25,222 nt of DNA from Hadesarchaea archaeon. GTDB lineage: Archaea > Hadarchaeota > Hadarchaeia > Hadarchaeales > Hadarchaeaceae. Positions 12,733-20,965 of the stretch are shown here, in pieces. The stretch spans positions 1 to 25,222 of the forward strand of contig JAOUPD010000003.1 of the NCBI GenBank assembly GCA_029880065.1. The letters are read 5' to 3'. Under the pieces are notes generated by a model. It searched no databases and was not told where the DNA came from. It saw nothing but the letters and a program-made list of their open reading frames with translations. Position 1 is the first letter of the stretch, and each line of letters begins with the position of its first letter. Both the position numbers and the translations under genes were made by a program.

Positions 12733-14088
12733 ATGAAGACGAAGGCAATGTTGATATTGCCACCCTCGAAATCTGCGATCCAATCCACGCTGGGAGTGAC
12801 AGGCCCTCCATTAGGACTTGGATACTTGGCTTCGGCGTTAGAGAAAAACGGGCACGAAGTGAGATTAATAGACTCGTTGGCGATGGGTTATGACCTAGCT
12901 GATGTTAAGAGGGCGGTCCAAAAGTTCGACCCCGAACTCGTGGGCATCACCGCGACAACTCCGGCCATTTACGACGCGTATGGCATAGCGAGAGCAGTGA
13001 AAGAAGTGAATCCCGATTGCAGAACCGTTCTTGGAGGTCCTCATGCGACCTTCGTGGCTAGGGAAACACTGAAAGAGTGCCCACAGCTGGACGTAGTGGT
13101 GAAAGGAGAAGGGGAGCAAACAATAGCGGAACTCGCGTCTGGAAAAAAGTTGGGGGCGGTAAAAGGCATAGCGTTTCGGAAAAAAGGCAAGGTAAGGGAG
13201 AACGAGAAAAGGGGATTCGTGAAAAATCTGGATGAGATACCTTTCCCTGCTTACCACTTGCTTCCGATGAAGAAATACGAGATGAGGGGCATTAAATTCG
13301 CGGCGATGGTCACCAGCCGTGGTTGCCCTTTCCAATGTGTTTTTTGTTCCTCTTCGAAGCTGTGCGGTAAAATATGGAGGGGGAGAAGTCCGGAAAACGT
13401 TTTGGAGGAAATAAAGCTCCTGAGGGAGAAATACGGAGTGAGGGAGATAGAGTTCCTTGATGACACTTTCACGCTCAACAAAGAAAGGACAAAGGCGCTC
13501 TGCGCTCTGATTCGAAAGGAAAAGGTCGATATCTCTTGGAGCTGTTCTTCTCGCGTGGATACCATCAACGAGGAACTGGCGAGAGAACTGAAGGAAGCCG
13601 GGTGCCACAGCATTTACTTGGGAGTCGAGTCCGGCTCGCAGCGAAGCCTGAATTTTCTTAAAAAGGGAATAAACCTCAATCAGGCCAAAAAGGCCGTAAC
13701 AGTTTTAAAAAAGTTGAAGTTGAACACGGTGTCGACGTTCATCATAGGTATTCCTGGCGAAACGGTGAAAGCGATCGAGAAAACAATAAAATTTGCTAAA
13801 AAACTCACCCCAACACTCGCCCAATTCACGATATTAACCCCATACCCGGGCACCGAAATTTACGATTTTGCACGGAAAAACGACCTTCTTCTGACGAAAG
13901 ATTGGTCAAAATACACGACTTTAGATCCGGTGATGAAACTTCCTCGGTTCACTGCGCGGAAGCTCAAGGGACTTTTGAGGAAGGCATACATAAATTTTTA
14001 TTGTCGGCCAGCCCAGATTTTGAGGATTTTCAAGTGGGGAGGATTCTCTTTATTGAAGGCGTTGGGGAAGGTCAAGGAATATTATTGA
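12733..14088 (+). CDS. B12-binding-type radical SAM protein 2 (BchE/cobalamin-dependent methylase-like)
   Basis: The protein has 451 residues. Residues 1-135 form a B12-binding-like domain (PPLGLGYLASALEKNGHEV, VGITATTPAIYDAY, VLGGPHAT, VVKGEGEQTI); the DxHxxG motif of base-off B12 proteins is not obvious. The radical SAM cluster is TSRGCPFQCVFC (C198, C202, C205), followed by FLDDTFT, YLGVESGSQ and FIIGIPGET, the usual order in oxidative-cyclase and P-methylase-like enzymes. The product is unknown. ATG 12733 and GTG 12730 are both possible; AGGTG (12728-12732) overlaps the latter. The leader is derived from the trpS duplicate. The 3' end faces atpB convergently with 124 nt between, holding only a T-run near 14110. 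Confidence 0.85.
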   Translation: MKTKAMLILPPSKSAIQSTLGVTGPPLGLGYLASALEKNGHEVRLIDSLAMGYDLADVKRAVQKFDPELVGITATTPAIYDAYGIARAVKEVNPDCRTVLGGPHATFVARETLKECPQLDVVVKGEGEQTIAELASGKKLGAVKGIAFRKKGKVRENEKRGFVKNLDEIPFPAYHLLPMKKYEMRGIKFAAMVTSRGCPFQCVFCSSSKLCGKIWRGRSPENVLEEIKLLREKYGVREIEFLDDTFTLNKERTKALCALIRKEKVDISWSCSSRVDTINEELARELKEAGCHSIYLGVESGSQRSLNFLKKGINLNQAKKAVTVLKKLKLNTVSTFIIGIPGETVKAIEKTIKFAKKLTPTLAQFTILTPYPGTEIYDFARKNDLLLTKDWSKYTTLDPVMKLPRFTARKLKGLLRKAYINFYCRPAQILRIFKWGGFSLLKALGKVKEYY

Positions 14089-14212
14089 AGTTTTCACCTC
14101 GTCGCCGCATGTTTTTCTCAGCCGAAGCAGTTTTCGCTTAGTGAAACATTCACGCGACGGCAAGAGTACGCGTCGACATCGCCCACATTTCGAAATTGCG
14201 TACTTCGGTCAA

Positions 14213-15592
14213 TCACTCACGCGGGCGCAGGTACTTTTCGATGAATTTTGGGTCGACGCGCTTTAATTCAGCCGTGGGCAGAGTGCGCAAAAGTTCCCAC
14301 CCTAGGTCGAGCGTGGTCTCGATTGTGCGGTCTTCGTCCCGCCTCTGGTTCACGAACTCCCGCTCGAATCGGTCGGCGAAACCCAGGTAGCGGCGGTCTC
14401 GCTCGGTCAACGCTTCCTCCCCAACGACCGCAACTAACGCTCGGAGGTCCTTGCCCTCAGCATAAGCTGCGTAGAGCTGGTTCGAGGTGTCGCTGTGGTC
14501 CTCCCGAGTGTGCCCCTCGCCTATGCTGTCTTTCATCAACCTTGAGAGCGATGGCAGAACGTTGAGCGGCGGGTAGATACCCTTCCGGTGAAGTTCGCGG
14601 TCCATGACGAGCTGCCCTTCCGTGATATATCCGGTCAAATCTGGGAGGGGGTGGGTGATGTCGTCGCCAGGCATAGTCAGGATTGGCATCTGGGTCACCG
14701 AACCCTTCTTGCCCTTTATCCTTCCCGCTCGCTCGTACATCGTCGCGAGATCGGTGTACATGTATCCGGGGTACCCCCGACGTCCAGGAACCTCGCTTCG
14801 GGCGGCGGAAATCTCCCGGAGAGCTTCTGCATAATTGGTCATGTCAATGAGAATGACGAGCACGTGCATGTTCTGGACAAACGCGAGATATTCGGCAGTC
14901 GTCAAGGCCAAGCGCGGCGTGAGGATACGCTCGATAGCGGGATCGCTCGCAAGGTTCAAGAAAACCGTTGCCCGTTCGAGCGCGCCGGTCCGCTCAAAAT
15001 CGTGCGTGAAGAACGCAGCCTCCTCGTGCGTTATGCCCATGCCGCAGAATACGACGGAGAACTTCTCTTCTTCGCCCAGCACCTTCGCCTGTCTGGCAAT
15101 CTGCGCGGCAAGCTCATTGTGGGGCAGGCCAGAGCCTGAGAAAATGGGCAGCTTTTGACCCCGGACGAGCGTGTTCATGCCGTCAATGGATGAAATGCCT
15201 GTCTGGATGAATTCACTAGGGTACTCCCGTGCCGCAGGATTTATCGGGGCCCCGTGCACATCCCACTCATCCTCGAAAATCGGCTTCGGGCCGCCATCTA
15301 TGGGCTCGCCACGTCCGCTAAAAATTCTGCCGAGCAATTCGAGTCCAACCCCGAACTTGATAGTCTCGCCAGTGAAGCGAACGCGGGTTTTTAGAGTGTC
15401 GATGCCGCTCGTGCCCTCGTAGACCTGCACTACAGCGCGATTCTCGTAAGCATCCAACACTTGCCCGTGTTTCGTTTCTCCGTCAGGCGTGGTTATCTCG
15501 ACGACCTCCCCGTAGGCGACGCCGCTTACGCCACCAACTATCATCAGCGGACCAGAAACTTCAGCGACAGTTAAATATTCACGGCTCTTCAC
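14213..15592 (-). CDS. atpB: A-type ATP synthase subunit B
   Basis: The protein has 459 residues, normal for the family. It begins MKSREYLTVAEVSGPLMIVGGVSGVAYGE when started at GTG 15592, which lies 4 nt after the atpA stop with GGTGAG just upstream; the frame itself extends to 15616. It shows IFSGRGEPIDGGP, the regulatory-subunit nucleotide region FSGSGLPHNELAAQIARQA (no GxxxxGKT P-loop, as expected for B), and RGYPGYMYTDLATMYERAGR and ITHPLPDLTGYITEGQ. B alternates with A in the A3B3 head of the peripheral V1-like sector. It is the second gene of the minus-strand arm and is translationally coupled to atpA. Confidence 0.96.
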   Translation of the reverse strand: MKSREYLTVAEVSGPLMIVGGVSGVAYGEVVEITTPDGETKHGQVLDAYENRAVVQVYEGTSGIDTLKTRVRFTGETIKFGVGLELLGRIFSGRGEPIDGGPKPIFEDEWDVHGAPINPAAREYPSEFIQTGISSIDGMNTLVRGQKLPIFSGSGLPHNELAAQIARQAKVLGEEEKFSVVFCGMGITHEEAAFFTHDFERTGALERATVFLNLASDPAIERILTPRLALTTAEYLAFVQNMHVLVILIDMTNYAEALREISAARSEVPGRRGYPGYMYTDLATMYERAGRIKGKKGSVTQMPILTMPGDDITHPLPDLTGYITEGQLVMDRELHRKGIYPPLNVLPSLSRLMKDSIGEGHTREDHSDTSNQLYAAYAEGKDLRALVAVVGEEALTERDRRYLGFADRFEREFVNQRRDEDRTIETTLDLGWELLRTLPTAELKRVDPKFIEKYLRPRE

Positions 15593-15596
15593 TGTC

Positions 15597-17384
15597 TCAC
15601 CTTTCACTCTTCTCACCTTCGGTTGGTGCTTTCCTCGTCCGCATCAGCTCTTCGAACTGTTCTTTGAGCTGTTTTTCAAATTTCTCCCGATCTTTCATGA
15701 ACTTCTCTGGAGGGATCCGCTTCATGCCCGTGATGGTCTCCTTGATTGGCAGCTTTTTGATCGTCCCGACCGAGATGCCCCGTCGCGCTGCTTCCACGGA
15801 GTTACGATAGAAATCAAGCACGAGCTTGAGCATCCCAAACTGCTTCTCGACAGGGCAGTGAGTGTCGACCTCATGGAAGGCGAACTGTTGAAGGAAGTCC
15901 TCTCGCATCATCCGCGCGGCCTCGAGTACGGCTCGATCCGTCTCGGGGAGGGCATCGGGTCCCACGAGTTTCACGATTTCCTCGAGCTCGGCCTCCTTCT
16001 GGAGCATGGCGATCGATTCATCGCGCAGGGCTTTCCAGTCCTCGTTAAGGTTTTGTTTCCACCAATCCTGCACGTTGTTGACGTAGAGCGAGTAGCTCGT
16101 CAGCCAGTGGATGGCTGGAAAGTGGCGTCGGTCGGCCAGTCCCGTGTCGAGCGCCCAGAAGACCTTGACGATGCGAAGCGTGTTTTGCGAAACAGGTTCC
16201 GAGAGATCGCCACCCGGAGGAGAAACGGCGCCGAGCACGGTCACGGAGCCAAGCCTCTCCTCGCTTCCGAGTGTTCGAACCCGCCCAGCCCGCTCGTAGA
16301 ACTCGGCCAGCCTAGAGGCCAGGTAGGCGGGGAAGCCCTCCTCGCCTGGCATCTCCTCGAGCCGTCCAGAGATCTCTCGCATCGTCTCGGCCCAGCGCGA
16401 GGTTGAGTCGGCCATGAGCGCCACATTGTAGCCCATGTCCCGGAAGTACTCGGCGATTGTTATTCCTGTGTAGACGCTCGCCTCGCGCGCGGCCACGGGC
16501 ATGTTTGAGGTATTAGCGATAAGTGTGGTGCGTTCCATCAGCGACTCGCCGCTACGTGGGTCTTTCAGCTCGGGGAAGTGGACGAGCACGTCACACATCT
16601 CGTTGCCCCGCTCGCCACAGCCTACATAAACGACCACGTCCGCGGCCACCCATTTCGCGAACTGGTGGAGCATAACTGTTTTACCCGTGCCAAAGCCTCC
16701 GGGAATCGCTGCCGTCCCTCCTTTCGCGATCGGGAAGAGCGTGTCGATGACGCGCTGCCCAGAGATGAGCGGTTCATTTGGATCGAACTTCTCTTTAAAC
16801 GGTCTCGCCCGCCGAACGGGCCAAGTTTGCATCATGGCGACTTCTCGCTTTCCGTTAGTGGTTTCAATCGTGGCGATAATGTCATCGACCTTATGCGCGC
16901 CATCCGTGAGTTCTAGAATTTTTCCGTTGACACCGGGAGGGACTAAAATTCGATGTTCGACGAGCTTGCTCTCCTTGACTGTTCCGAGTATATCACCCTC
17001 GACGACATCCATACCCTTCTTGACTTTTGGCACGAACTCCCACTTTTTATCCCGCGGCAGGGCATGGGCGAAGACGCCTCGCTTTATCATGTCACCGGTC
17101 TTCGTTCGAATCACGGTAAGCGGGCGCTGCGTGCCGTCGTAGATCGCTCCGACAAGTCCCGGGCCGAGCTCTACAGAAAGGGGTTTTCCGATGCCTTCGA
17201 CCTTCTCTCCAGGTTTTATACCTGAGGTTTCCTCGTACACCTGAATCGTTGCACGATCCTCGTTCAGGCCAATTATTTCCCCTATCAGGCCTTCCTCACC
17301 GACTTTAACGAGCTCGTACATCTCCGCACCTTTCATCCCATCGGCGATCACCACGGGCCCAGTGATTCTGATGATTTTTCCCAA
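15597..17384 (-). CDS. atpA: A-type ATP synthase catalytic subunit A
   Basis: The protein has 595 residues. It begins MGKIIRITGPVVIADGM from TTG 17384, with GAGGTG 5 nt upstream, and contains the A-specific non-homologous insert (~115-190). The P-loop is GGFGTGKTV (229-237), and the catalytic-Glu region is VYVGCGERGNEM, followed by LMADSTSRWAE and EEGFPAYLASRLAEFYERAGR. It hydrolyses or makes ATP in the head of the rotary enzyme. In archaea the loop is usually GPFGSGKTV; Gly and Thr replace Pro and Ser here, a small but notable variation. It heads the minus-strand arm and shares a 121-bp divergent promoter region with atpH. Confidence 0.96.
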   Translation of the reverse strand: MGKIIRITGPVVIADGMKGAEMYELVKVGEEGLIGEIIGLNEDRATIQVYEETSGIKPGEKVEGIGKPLSVELGPGLVGAIYDGTQRPLTVIRTKTGDMIKRGVFAHALPRDKKWEFVPKVKKGMDVVEGDILGTVKESKLVEHRILVPPGVNGKILELTDGAHKVDDIIATIETTNGKREVAMMQTWPVRRARPFKEKFDPNEPLISGQRVIDTLFPIAKGGTAAIPGGFGTGKTVMLHQFAKWVAADVVVYVGCGERGNEMCDVLVHFPELKDPRSGESLMERTTLIANTSNMPVAAREASVYTGITIAEYFRDMGYNVALMADSTSRWAETMREISGRLEEMPGEEGFPAYLASRLAEFYERAGRVRTLGSEERLGSVTVLGAVSPPGGDLSEPVSQNTLRIVKVFWALDTGLADRRHFPAIHWLTSYSLYVNNVQDWWKQNLNEDWKALRDESIAMLQKEAELEEIVKLVGPDALPETDRAVLEAARMMREDFLQQFAFHEVDTHCPVEKQFGMLKLVLDFYRNSVEAARRGISVGTIKKLPIKETITGMKRIPPEKFMKDREKFEKQLKEQFEELMRTRKAPTEGEKSER

Positions 17385-17422
17385 TCAAACACCTCAAGCT
17401 TCAGCTATGATTAGCGGCCTTA

Positions 17423-17480
17423 CATTTAATAAAATATTTCTTTCTACATCAGAACTTTTATGGGCGATACTTATAATTAA
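17423..17480. promoter_or_regulatory. Divergent promoter region between atpA and the atpH-D arm
   Basis: On the plus strand CTTTTATGG (17455-17463) and TTATAATTAA (17471-17480) are TATA-like, placed ~47 and ~30 nt before GTG 17506. On the minus strand ATTTTATTAAATG (about 17425-17437) and CCATAAAAG (17455-17463) serve atpA. Overlapping A/T boxes could let one regulator control both arms. Which box is used cannot be decided here. Confidence 0.5.
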
Positions 17481-17505
17481 CTTAGGCGCTAGACGGTGAG
17501 GCTAA

Positions 17506-17817
17506 GTGGTCGAAGAAAGTATTCGTGCGATATTCGAGGCGGAGAAAAAGGCGAGGGAGCAAACAGAGGCAGCGCAACGGGAAGTCGCAACGATTCTCGA
17601 GTCTGCCCGAAAGGGAGTGGAAGAACTAAAAAGAAGCGCAAAGGTTGAAACGAAAGCAAAGGCGGAAAAAGTGATTGAGGAATCAAGGAAAAAGGCAGAA
17701 GCTGATGTGCAGGAGTTGCTGAAGAAAAATCGCAGACAGATTCAAGCGATGGAGCGAAAGGCTAGGGCGAGGCATGCGGAGGCGATCAAGCTCGTTCTGG
17801 ATGCCGTGTTTGGGTGA
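17506..17817 (+). CDS. atpH: A-type ATP synthase subunit H (peripheral stalk)
   Basis: The protein has 103 residues and is almost entirely one charged coiled coil (AEKKAREQTEAAQREVATIL through RHAEAIKLVLDAVFG). This matches subunit H of archaeal ATPases, which pairs with E to form the stator stalk. The start is GTG 17506 with GGTGAGG (17495-17501) upstream. It is the first gene of the plus-strand arm; atpI begins 4 nt after its stop. Confidence 0.88.
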   Translation: MVEESIRAIFEAEKKAREQTEAAQREVATILESARKGVEELKRSAKVETKAKAEKVIEESRKKAEADVQELLKKNRRQIQAMERKARARHAEAIKLVLDAVFG

Positions 17818-17821
17818 CCCA

Positions 17822-19864
17822 ATGTTCAAAACAGCCCGAATGCAGAAGTTCAGGGCTATCTTCCTCCAGCAAGCGCGCGATGATGCAGTGGCAGGGCTGC
17901 ACGAGGCTGGCGTGGTTCAGCTAAAAGAGACCTCTGAATTGGAGGTCGCGCGAAGAGCAATTGGGGAGGAAATTTATGAAATTTCATCGTTGCTTGCGAA
18001 GTTCAGGGAGTCGCAGGAGTTTCTCGGACCACCGCTTGGCAAGCCGGTAAAAACAGAGGAACTCCCTTATGAACAAATTTTGAAGAAGGCGAAAAAGTTT
18101 CTAGATAGGTTTGAGCCGAAGTTGAGCGCTTTAAAAGCTAAGAAGGAAGAGCTCGGTCAGAGAAGGCAAGAGTTACTTGCCCAGATGGAAGTGCTCCGGA
18201 GTTTTATTGAGATAGAATTTCCGTTGAGCTATCTTCGATCGACGGATGAAATTTATGTCGTGGTCGGGCGGATTGCGGAGGAAAGGGTACAGGAATTCTC
18301 GGACGCAGCGAAGGAAGCTCTGGAGCGCAAGGTTTTCGTGGCGGTACTCGGGAAGGGTAAGCAAAGGATTTTGATTGCGGCATGCCGGACCGGGGAGCAA
18401 TCGAAGCTCTCGCCAGTGCTTTACAGACATGAAGTCGAACTCCTAGAAATCCCACCGATACCTAAGGCTCCACGAAAGGCGCTCAGAACGCTGGAGGGGC
18501 AGCTGAAAGAGCTCGATGGGAAAGAGGCCAAGCTAGAGGGTAAGAGGAAGAGGTTTGCAAAGGCCAGAGCTCTAGAGGTTAGCACTTTATTGGAACTCCT
18601 TGAGATTCAACGCGAGAGACTTGAGTGCAGCGGGCTTTTCGGTTACACGGATGCAACCATGGTTATAGAGGGATGGGTTCCAGTGAAGAGGGCAGCCGAG
18701 CTCGAACCCCTGATCAGCGCAGCCACGAATGGGCACCATGTCCTCCGCACTTACGCGCCTCAAAAGGCCGAAGTCGAAGCTGTTCCGGTGGAGCTGGAGA
18801 ATCCTAAGGTGGTTGAGGATTTCGAGTACGTTACCAACATGTATGGGTTGCCCAAGTACGATGAGATTGATCCAACGCCGTTTATGACCCTCACCTTTGC
18901 GATATTTTTTGCGATAGCTTTGTCCGACGCGGGCTACGGCATCGCTCTCGGACTTTTCATGGCGTCTGGTTTTTGGTTCGCCAAGATGTTTCCACAAAAG
19001 CTCAGGCGGATGATGGTCCTGTGTGCGATATTCACGGTTATCGTCGGTTTTTTGATAGGCGGATGGTTTGGCTTCGGAGGAGGTTACTGGGTGAACCCGA
19101 TTCAGAGACCAATACCGTTGCTCAAACTTGTAGTATTCATAGGAATTATCCACCTTATCATAGCATTCGGCTTAGCGGGAGTGCTAAAGGATCTGTTTAG
19201 ACGAGATTTGAAAAGTTTAATATTTGCCCGTGTTTCGCGCGTATTGATTTTGATCGGTTTCTTCGGGTTGAGTTTCTGCATCTTGGGCATCGGCTTGTAC
19301 GAGTTTGGAATAAATTACGTATTCCCAAAGACAGAACTTTTCACAGTTTTTAACCCCTTTGCGCCTGCAGCGGTCATCGTCGTAGCGTTTAGAATTCTCT
19401 TTTACCTCGGGTTGGGCATGGGCATGATTGGTGCGGTGTTGATGGGCAAGGGGGCAAGAGAAAGAATTGGGGGGCCTATTAATGTTGTTTATAGCATAAC
19501 TGGGCTGATCGCAGATGTGACCTCTTACACCAGGCTTTTGGCTCTCGGCATCGCGACTGGCGTAATAGCATTTTCGATAAATTTCATCATTGGGTTCGCA
19601 TGGGAAGGAATGATGCCAACCGAACTCACGCCGCTTTCGGCGATTTACGCTGGCTTGCTGCTAGTTGGATTCGCGTTCATCTTCATAGCCGCGCACTGCT
19701 TTAACATATTCATCAACAGCCTCGGCGGGTTCATTCACACTATGCGTTTGCACTTTGCTGAATTCTTCGGTAAGTTCTACGAGGCGGGCGGAGAAAAATT
19801 CGCCCCCTTTAAAGCTAAAAGGAAGTTCACCAAAGTAAAAGGAGGTGAGTGGTCTGGTAAGTGA
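17822..19864 (+). CDS. atpI: A-type ATP synthase membrane stator subunit I (a)
   Basis: With ATG 17822 the protein has 680 residues. The soluble N-terminal half (to ~350) is coiled-coil rich, with the LFGYTDATMVIEGWVP element seen in this family. The C-terminal half has about eight membrane helices, beginning DPTPFMTLTFAIFFAIALSDAGYG. The essential Arg for ion transfer lies in SYTRLLALGIATG, and AHCFNIFINSLGGFIHTMRLHFAEFFGKFY closes the domain. The frame is open upstream to 17774 inside atpH, but MFKTARMQKFRAIFL is the family-like start. It overlaps atpK by up to 20 nt. Confidence 0.95.
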   Translation: MFKTARMQKFRAIFLQQARDDAVAGLHEAGVVQLKETSELEVARRAIGEEIYEISSLLAKFRESQEFLGPPLGKPVKTEELPYEQILKKAKKFLDRFEPKLSALKAKKEELGQRRQELLAQMEVLRSFIEIEFPLSYLRSTDEIYVVVGRIAEERVQEFSDAAKEALERKVFVAVLGKGKQRILIAACRTGEQSKLSPVLYRHEVELLEIPPIPKAPRKALRTLEGQLKELDGKEAKLEGKRKRFAKARALEVSTLLELLEIQRERLECSGLFGYTDATMVIEGWVPVKRAAELEPLISAATNGHHVLRTYAPQKAEVEAVPVELENPKVVEDFEYVTNMYGLPKYDEIDPTPFMTLTFAIFFAIALSDAGYGIALGLFMASGFWFAKMFPQKLRRMMVLCAIFTVIVGFLIGGWFGFGGGYWVNPIQRPIPLLKLVVFIGIIHLIIAFGLAGVLKDLFRRDLKSLIFARVSRVLILIGFFGLSFCILGIGLYEFGINYVFPKTELFTVFNPFAPAAVIVVAFRILFYLGLGMGMIGAVLMGKGARERIGGPINVVYSITGLIADVTSYTRLLALGIATGVIAFSINFIIGFAWEGMMPTELTPLSAIYAGLLLVGFAFIFIAAHCFNIFINSLGGFIHTMRLHFAEFFGKFYEAGGEKFAPFKAKRKFTKVKGGEWSGK

Positions 19865-20324
19865 AGAGGTCTGGGTAGCGTTGGCAGCTGGACTAGCGGT
19901 CGCAATCCCAGGAATTCTATCTGCGGTCGGCGTGGGGATGACTGGGATCGCAGCAGCGGCCGTGTCGGCTGAGGATCCGAAGAAGTTCTCGAAGCTCTTC
20001 GTGCTAGAAGTGCTCCCGGGGACGCAGGGAATCTACGGTTTCGTCGCTGGCTTCCTGATCCTCATCGGTACAGGTTTGCTCGGCGGCGGAGGACTAAAGG
20101 TAGGCATAGTGGGACTGGCCGTACTGGTGGCAGCCGTTCCAGCCATTCTCCAAGGATTTACCGCATATCTACAGGGGAAAGTCGCCACGGCAGGTGTCAG
20201 CGCCATTGCAAAAAGACCGGAGACGTTTGGGCAATGCATAATGTACACGGTGATGGTCGAGCTCTACGCTATCTTGGGGCTTTTGGCGACGATCTTGATC
20301 CTAACAAGTATCGGTGCGTTGTAG
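19845..20324 (+). CDS. atpK: A-type ATP synthase K (c-ring) subunit, duplicated four-helix form with Na+-type ligands
   Basis: The protein has up to 159 residues and four membrane helices from two fused hairpins. Hairpin 1 has PGTQGIYGF with no carboxylate at the ion site. Hairpin 2 has AYLQGKVATAG and MVELYAILGL with the ion-binding Glu (E139). T60, Q61, Q110 and E139 match the Na+-coordinating residues described for Enterococcus hirae NtpK (T64, Q65, Q110, E139), so coupling to Na+ is likely (inference). The start is uncertain: GTG 19845 lies inside the Shine-Dalgarno GGAGGTGA (19841-19848), whereas CTG 19854 is 7 nt downstream of it, giving MVSEEVWVALAAG and 156 residues. Confidence 0.93.
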   Translation: MSGLVSEEVWVALAAGLAVAIPGILSAVGVGMTGIAAAAVSAEDPKKFSKLFVLEVLPGTQGIYGFVAGFLILIGTGLLGGGGLKVGIVGLAVLVAAVPAILQGFTAYLQGKVATAGVSAIAKRPETFGQCIMYTVMVELYAILGLLATILILTSIGAL

Positions 20325-20335
20325 GGGGCTAAGCT

Positions 20336-20965
20336 TTGCCAGCTGAAAAAGGCGCCCAGCTGATAGCAGATGATATCATAAATGAAGCGAAGGAGAAGGC
20401 GGCCGATATAGTCAGGAGAGCGAAAAAAGAGGCGCGTGCTTTACTCGATGCGGCTCGTTTTGGCGCTAAAGAAGAGATGGGACATGAGATGAAAGAGGCG
20501 CGGGCTCAAGGCAAGCATGTTTATGATGGGGTGCTCGCTGAAGGCAGGATGAAAGCGAAACGAGAGATGCTGCAAAAAAGGGAGGAACTGATCAACGAGG
20601 TCTTCCGAGAAGCTGAGAAAAAGCTTCAAGCGCAAACGTCTTCTAAAAAATATGAGGAGGATCTCATCCACATCACGGTGGGAGCGTACAAAAAACTCGG
20701 CTCTGAGAAAGTTATTATTCGGGCCAATCGTCGCGACTTAAAGCTTCTCGAGAAGTCTAAAGATACAATAACACGTGAGCTGGGCGGAGGCGAAAGGGCT
20801 GTGAATATTTCATTTGGTGAGCCGATTCAGACAATTGGTGGGGTGAGAGTTGGAACGCCGGATGGCAAAATTGAGATAGATGAAACTTTTGAGGGTAAGA
20901 TGCGGAGGGAATTCGAAACGCTACGCGTAAAGATAGCAAAGGTTCTCTTTGAAGGGTCAAAATGA
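20336..20965 (+). CDS. atpE: A-type ATP synthase subunit E (peripheral stalk)
   Basis: The protein has 209 residues from TTG 20336, with AGGGGG upstream. The N-terminal ~110 residues are a charged helix (KEKAADIVRRAKKEARALLD). The C-terminal domain (VIIRANRRDLKLLEKSKD, GGVRVGTPDGKIEIDETFEGKMRREFETLRVKIAKVLF) matches subunit E, which caps the stator stalk on subunit B. It overlaps atpC by 4 nt (ATGA). Confidence 0.93.
   Translation: MPAEKGAQLIADDIINEAKEKAADIVRRAKKEARALLDAARFGAKEEMGHEMKEARAQGKHVYDGVLAEGRMKAKREMLQKREELINEVFREAEKKLQAQTSSKKYEEDLIHITVGAYKKLGSEKVIIRANRRDLKLLEKSKDTITRELGGGERAVNISFGEPIQTIGGVRVGTPDGKIEIDETFEGKMRREFETLRVKIAKVLFEGSK

Noticed and set aside
12895..13608. 237-codon minus-strand frame
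   Set aside because: It lies antisense inside the clearly recognisable B12-type radical SAM gene; its protein has no recognisable features.
14588..15139. 183-codon plus-strand frame opposite atpB
   Set aside because: Shadow of atpB with no promoter or Shine-Dalgarno.
15858..16406. 182-codon plus-strand frame opposite atpA
   Set aside because: It is a shadow of atpA in G/C-rich codons; no start signals or family resemblance.
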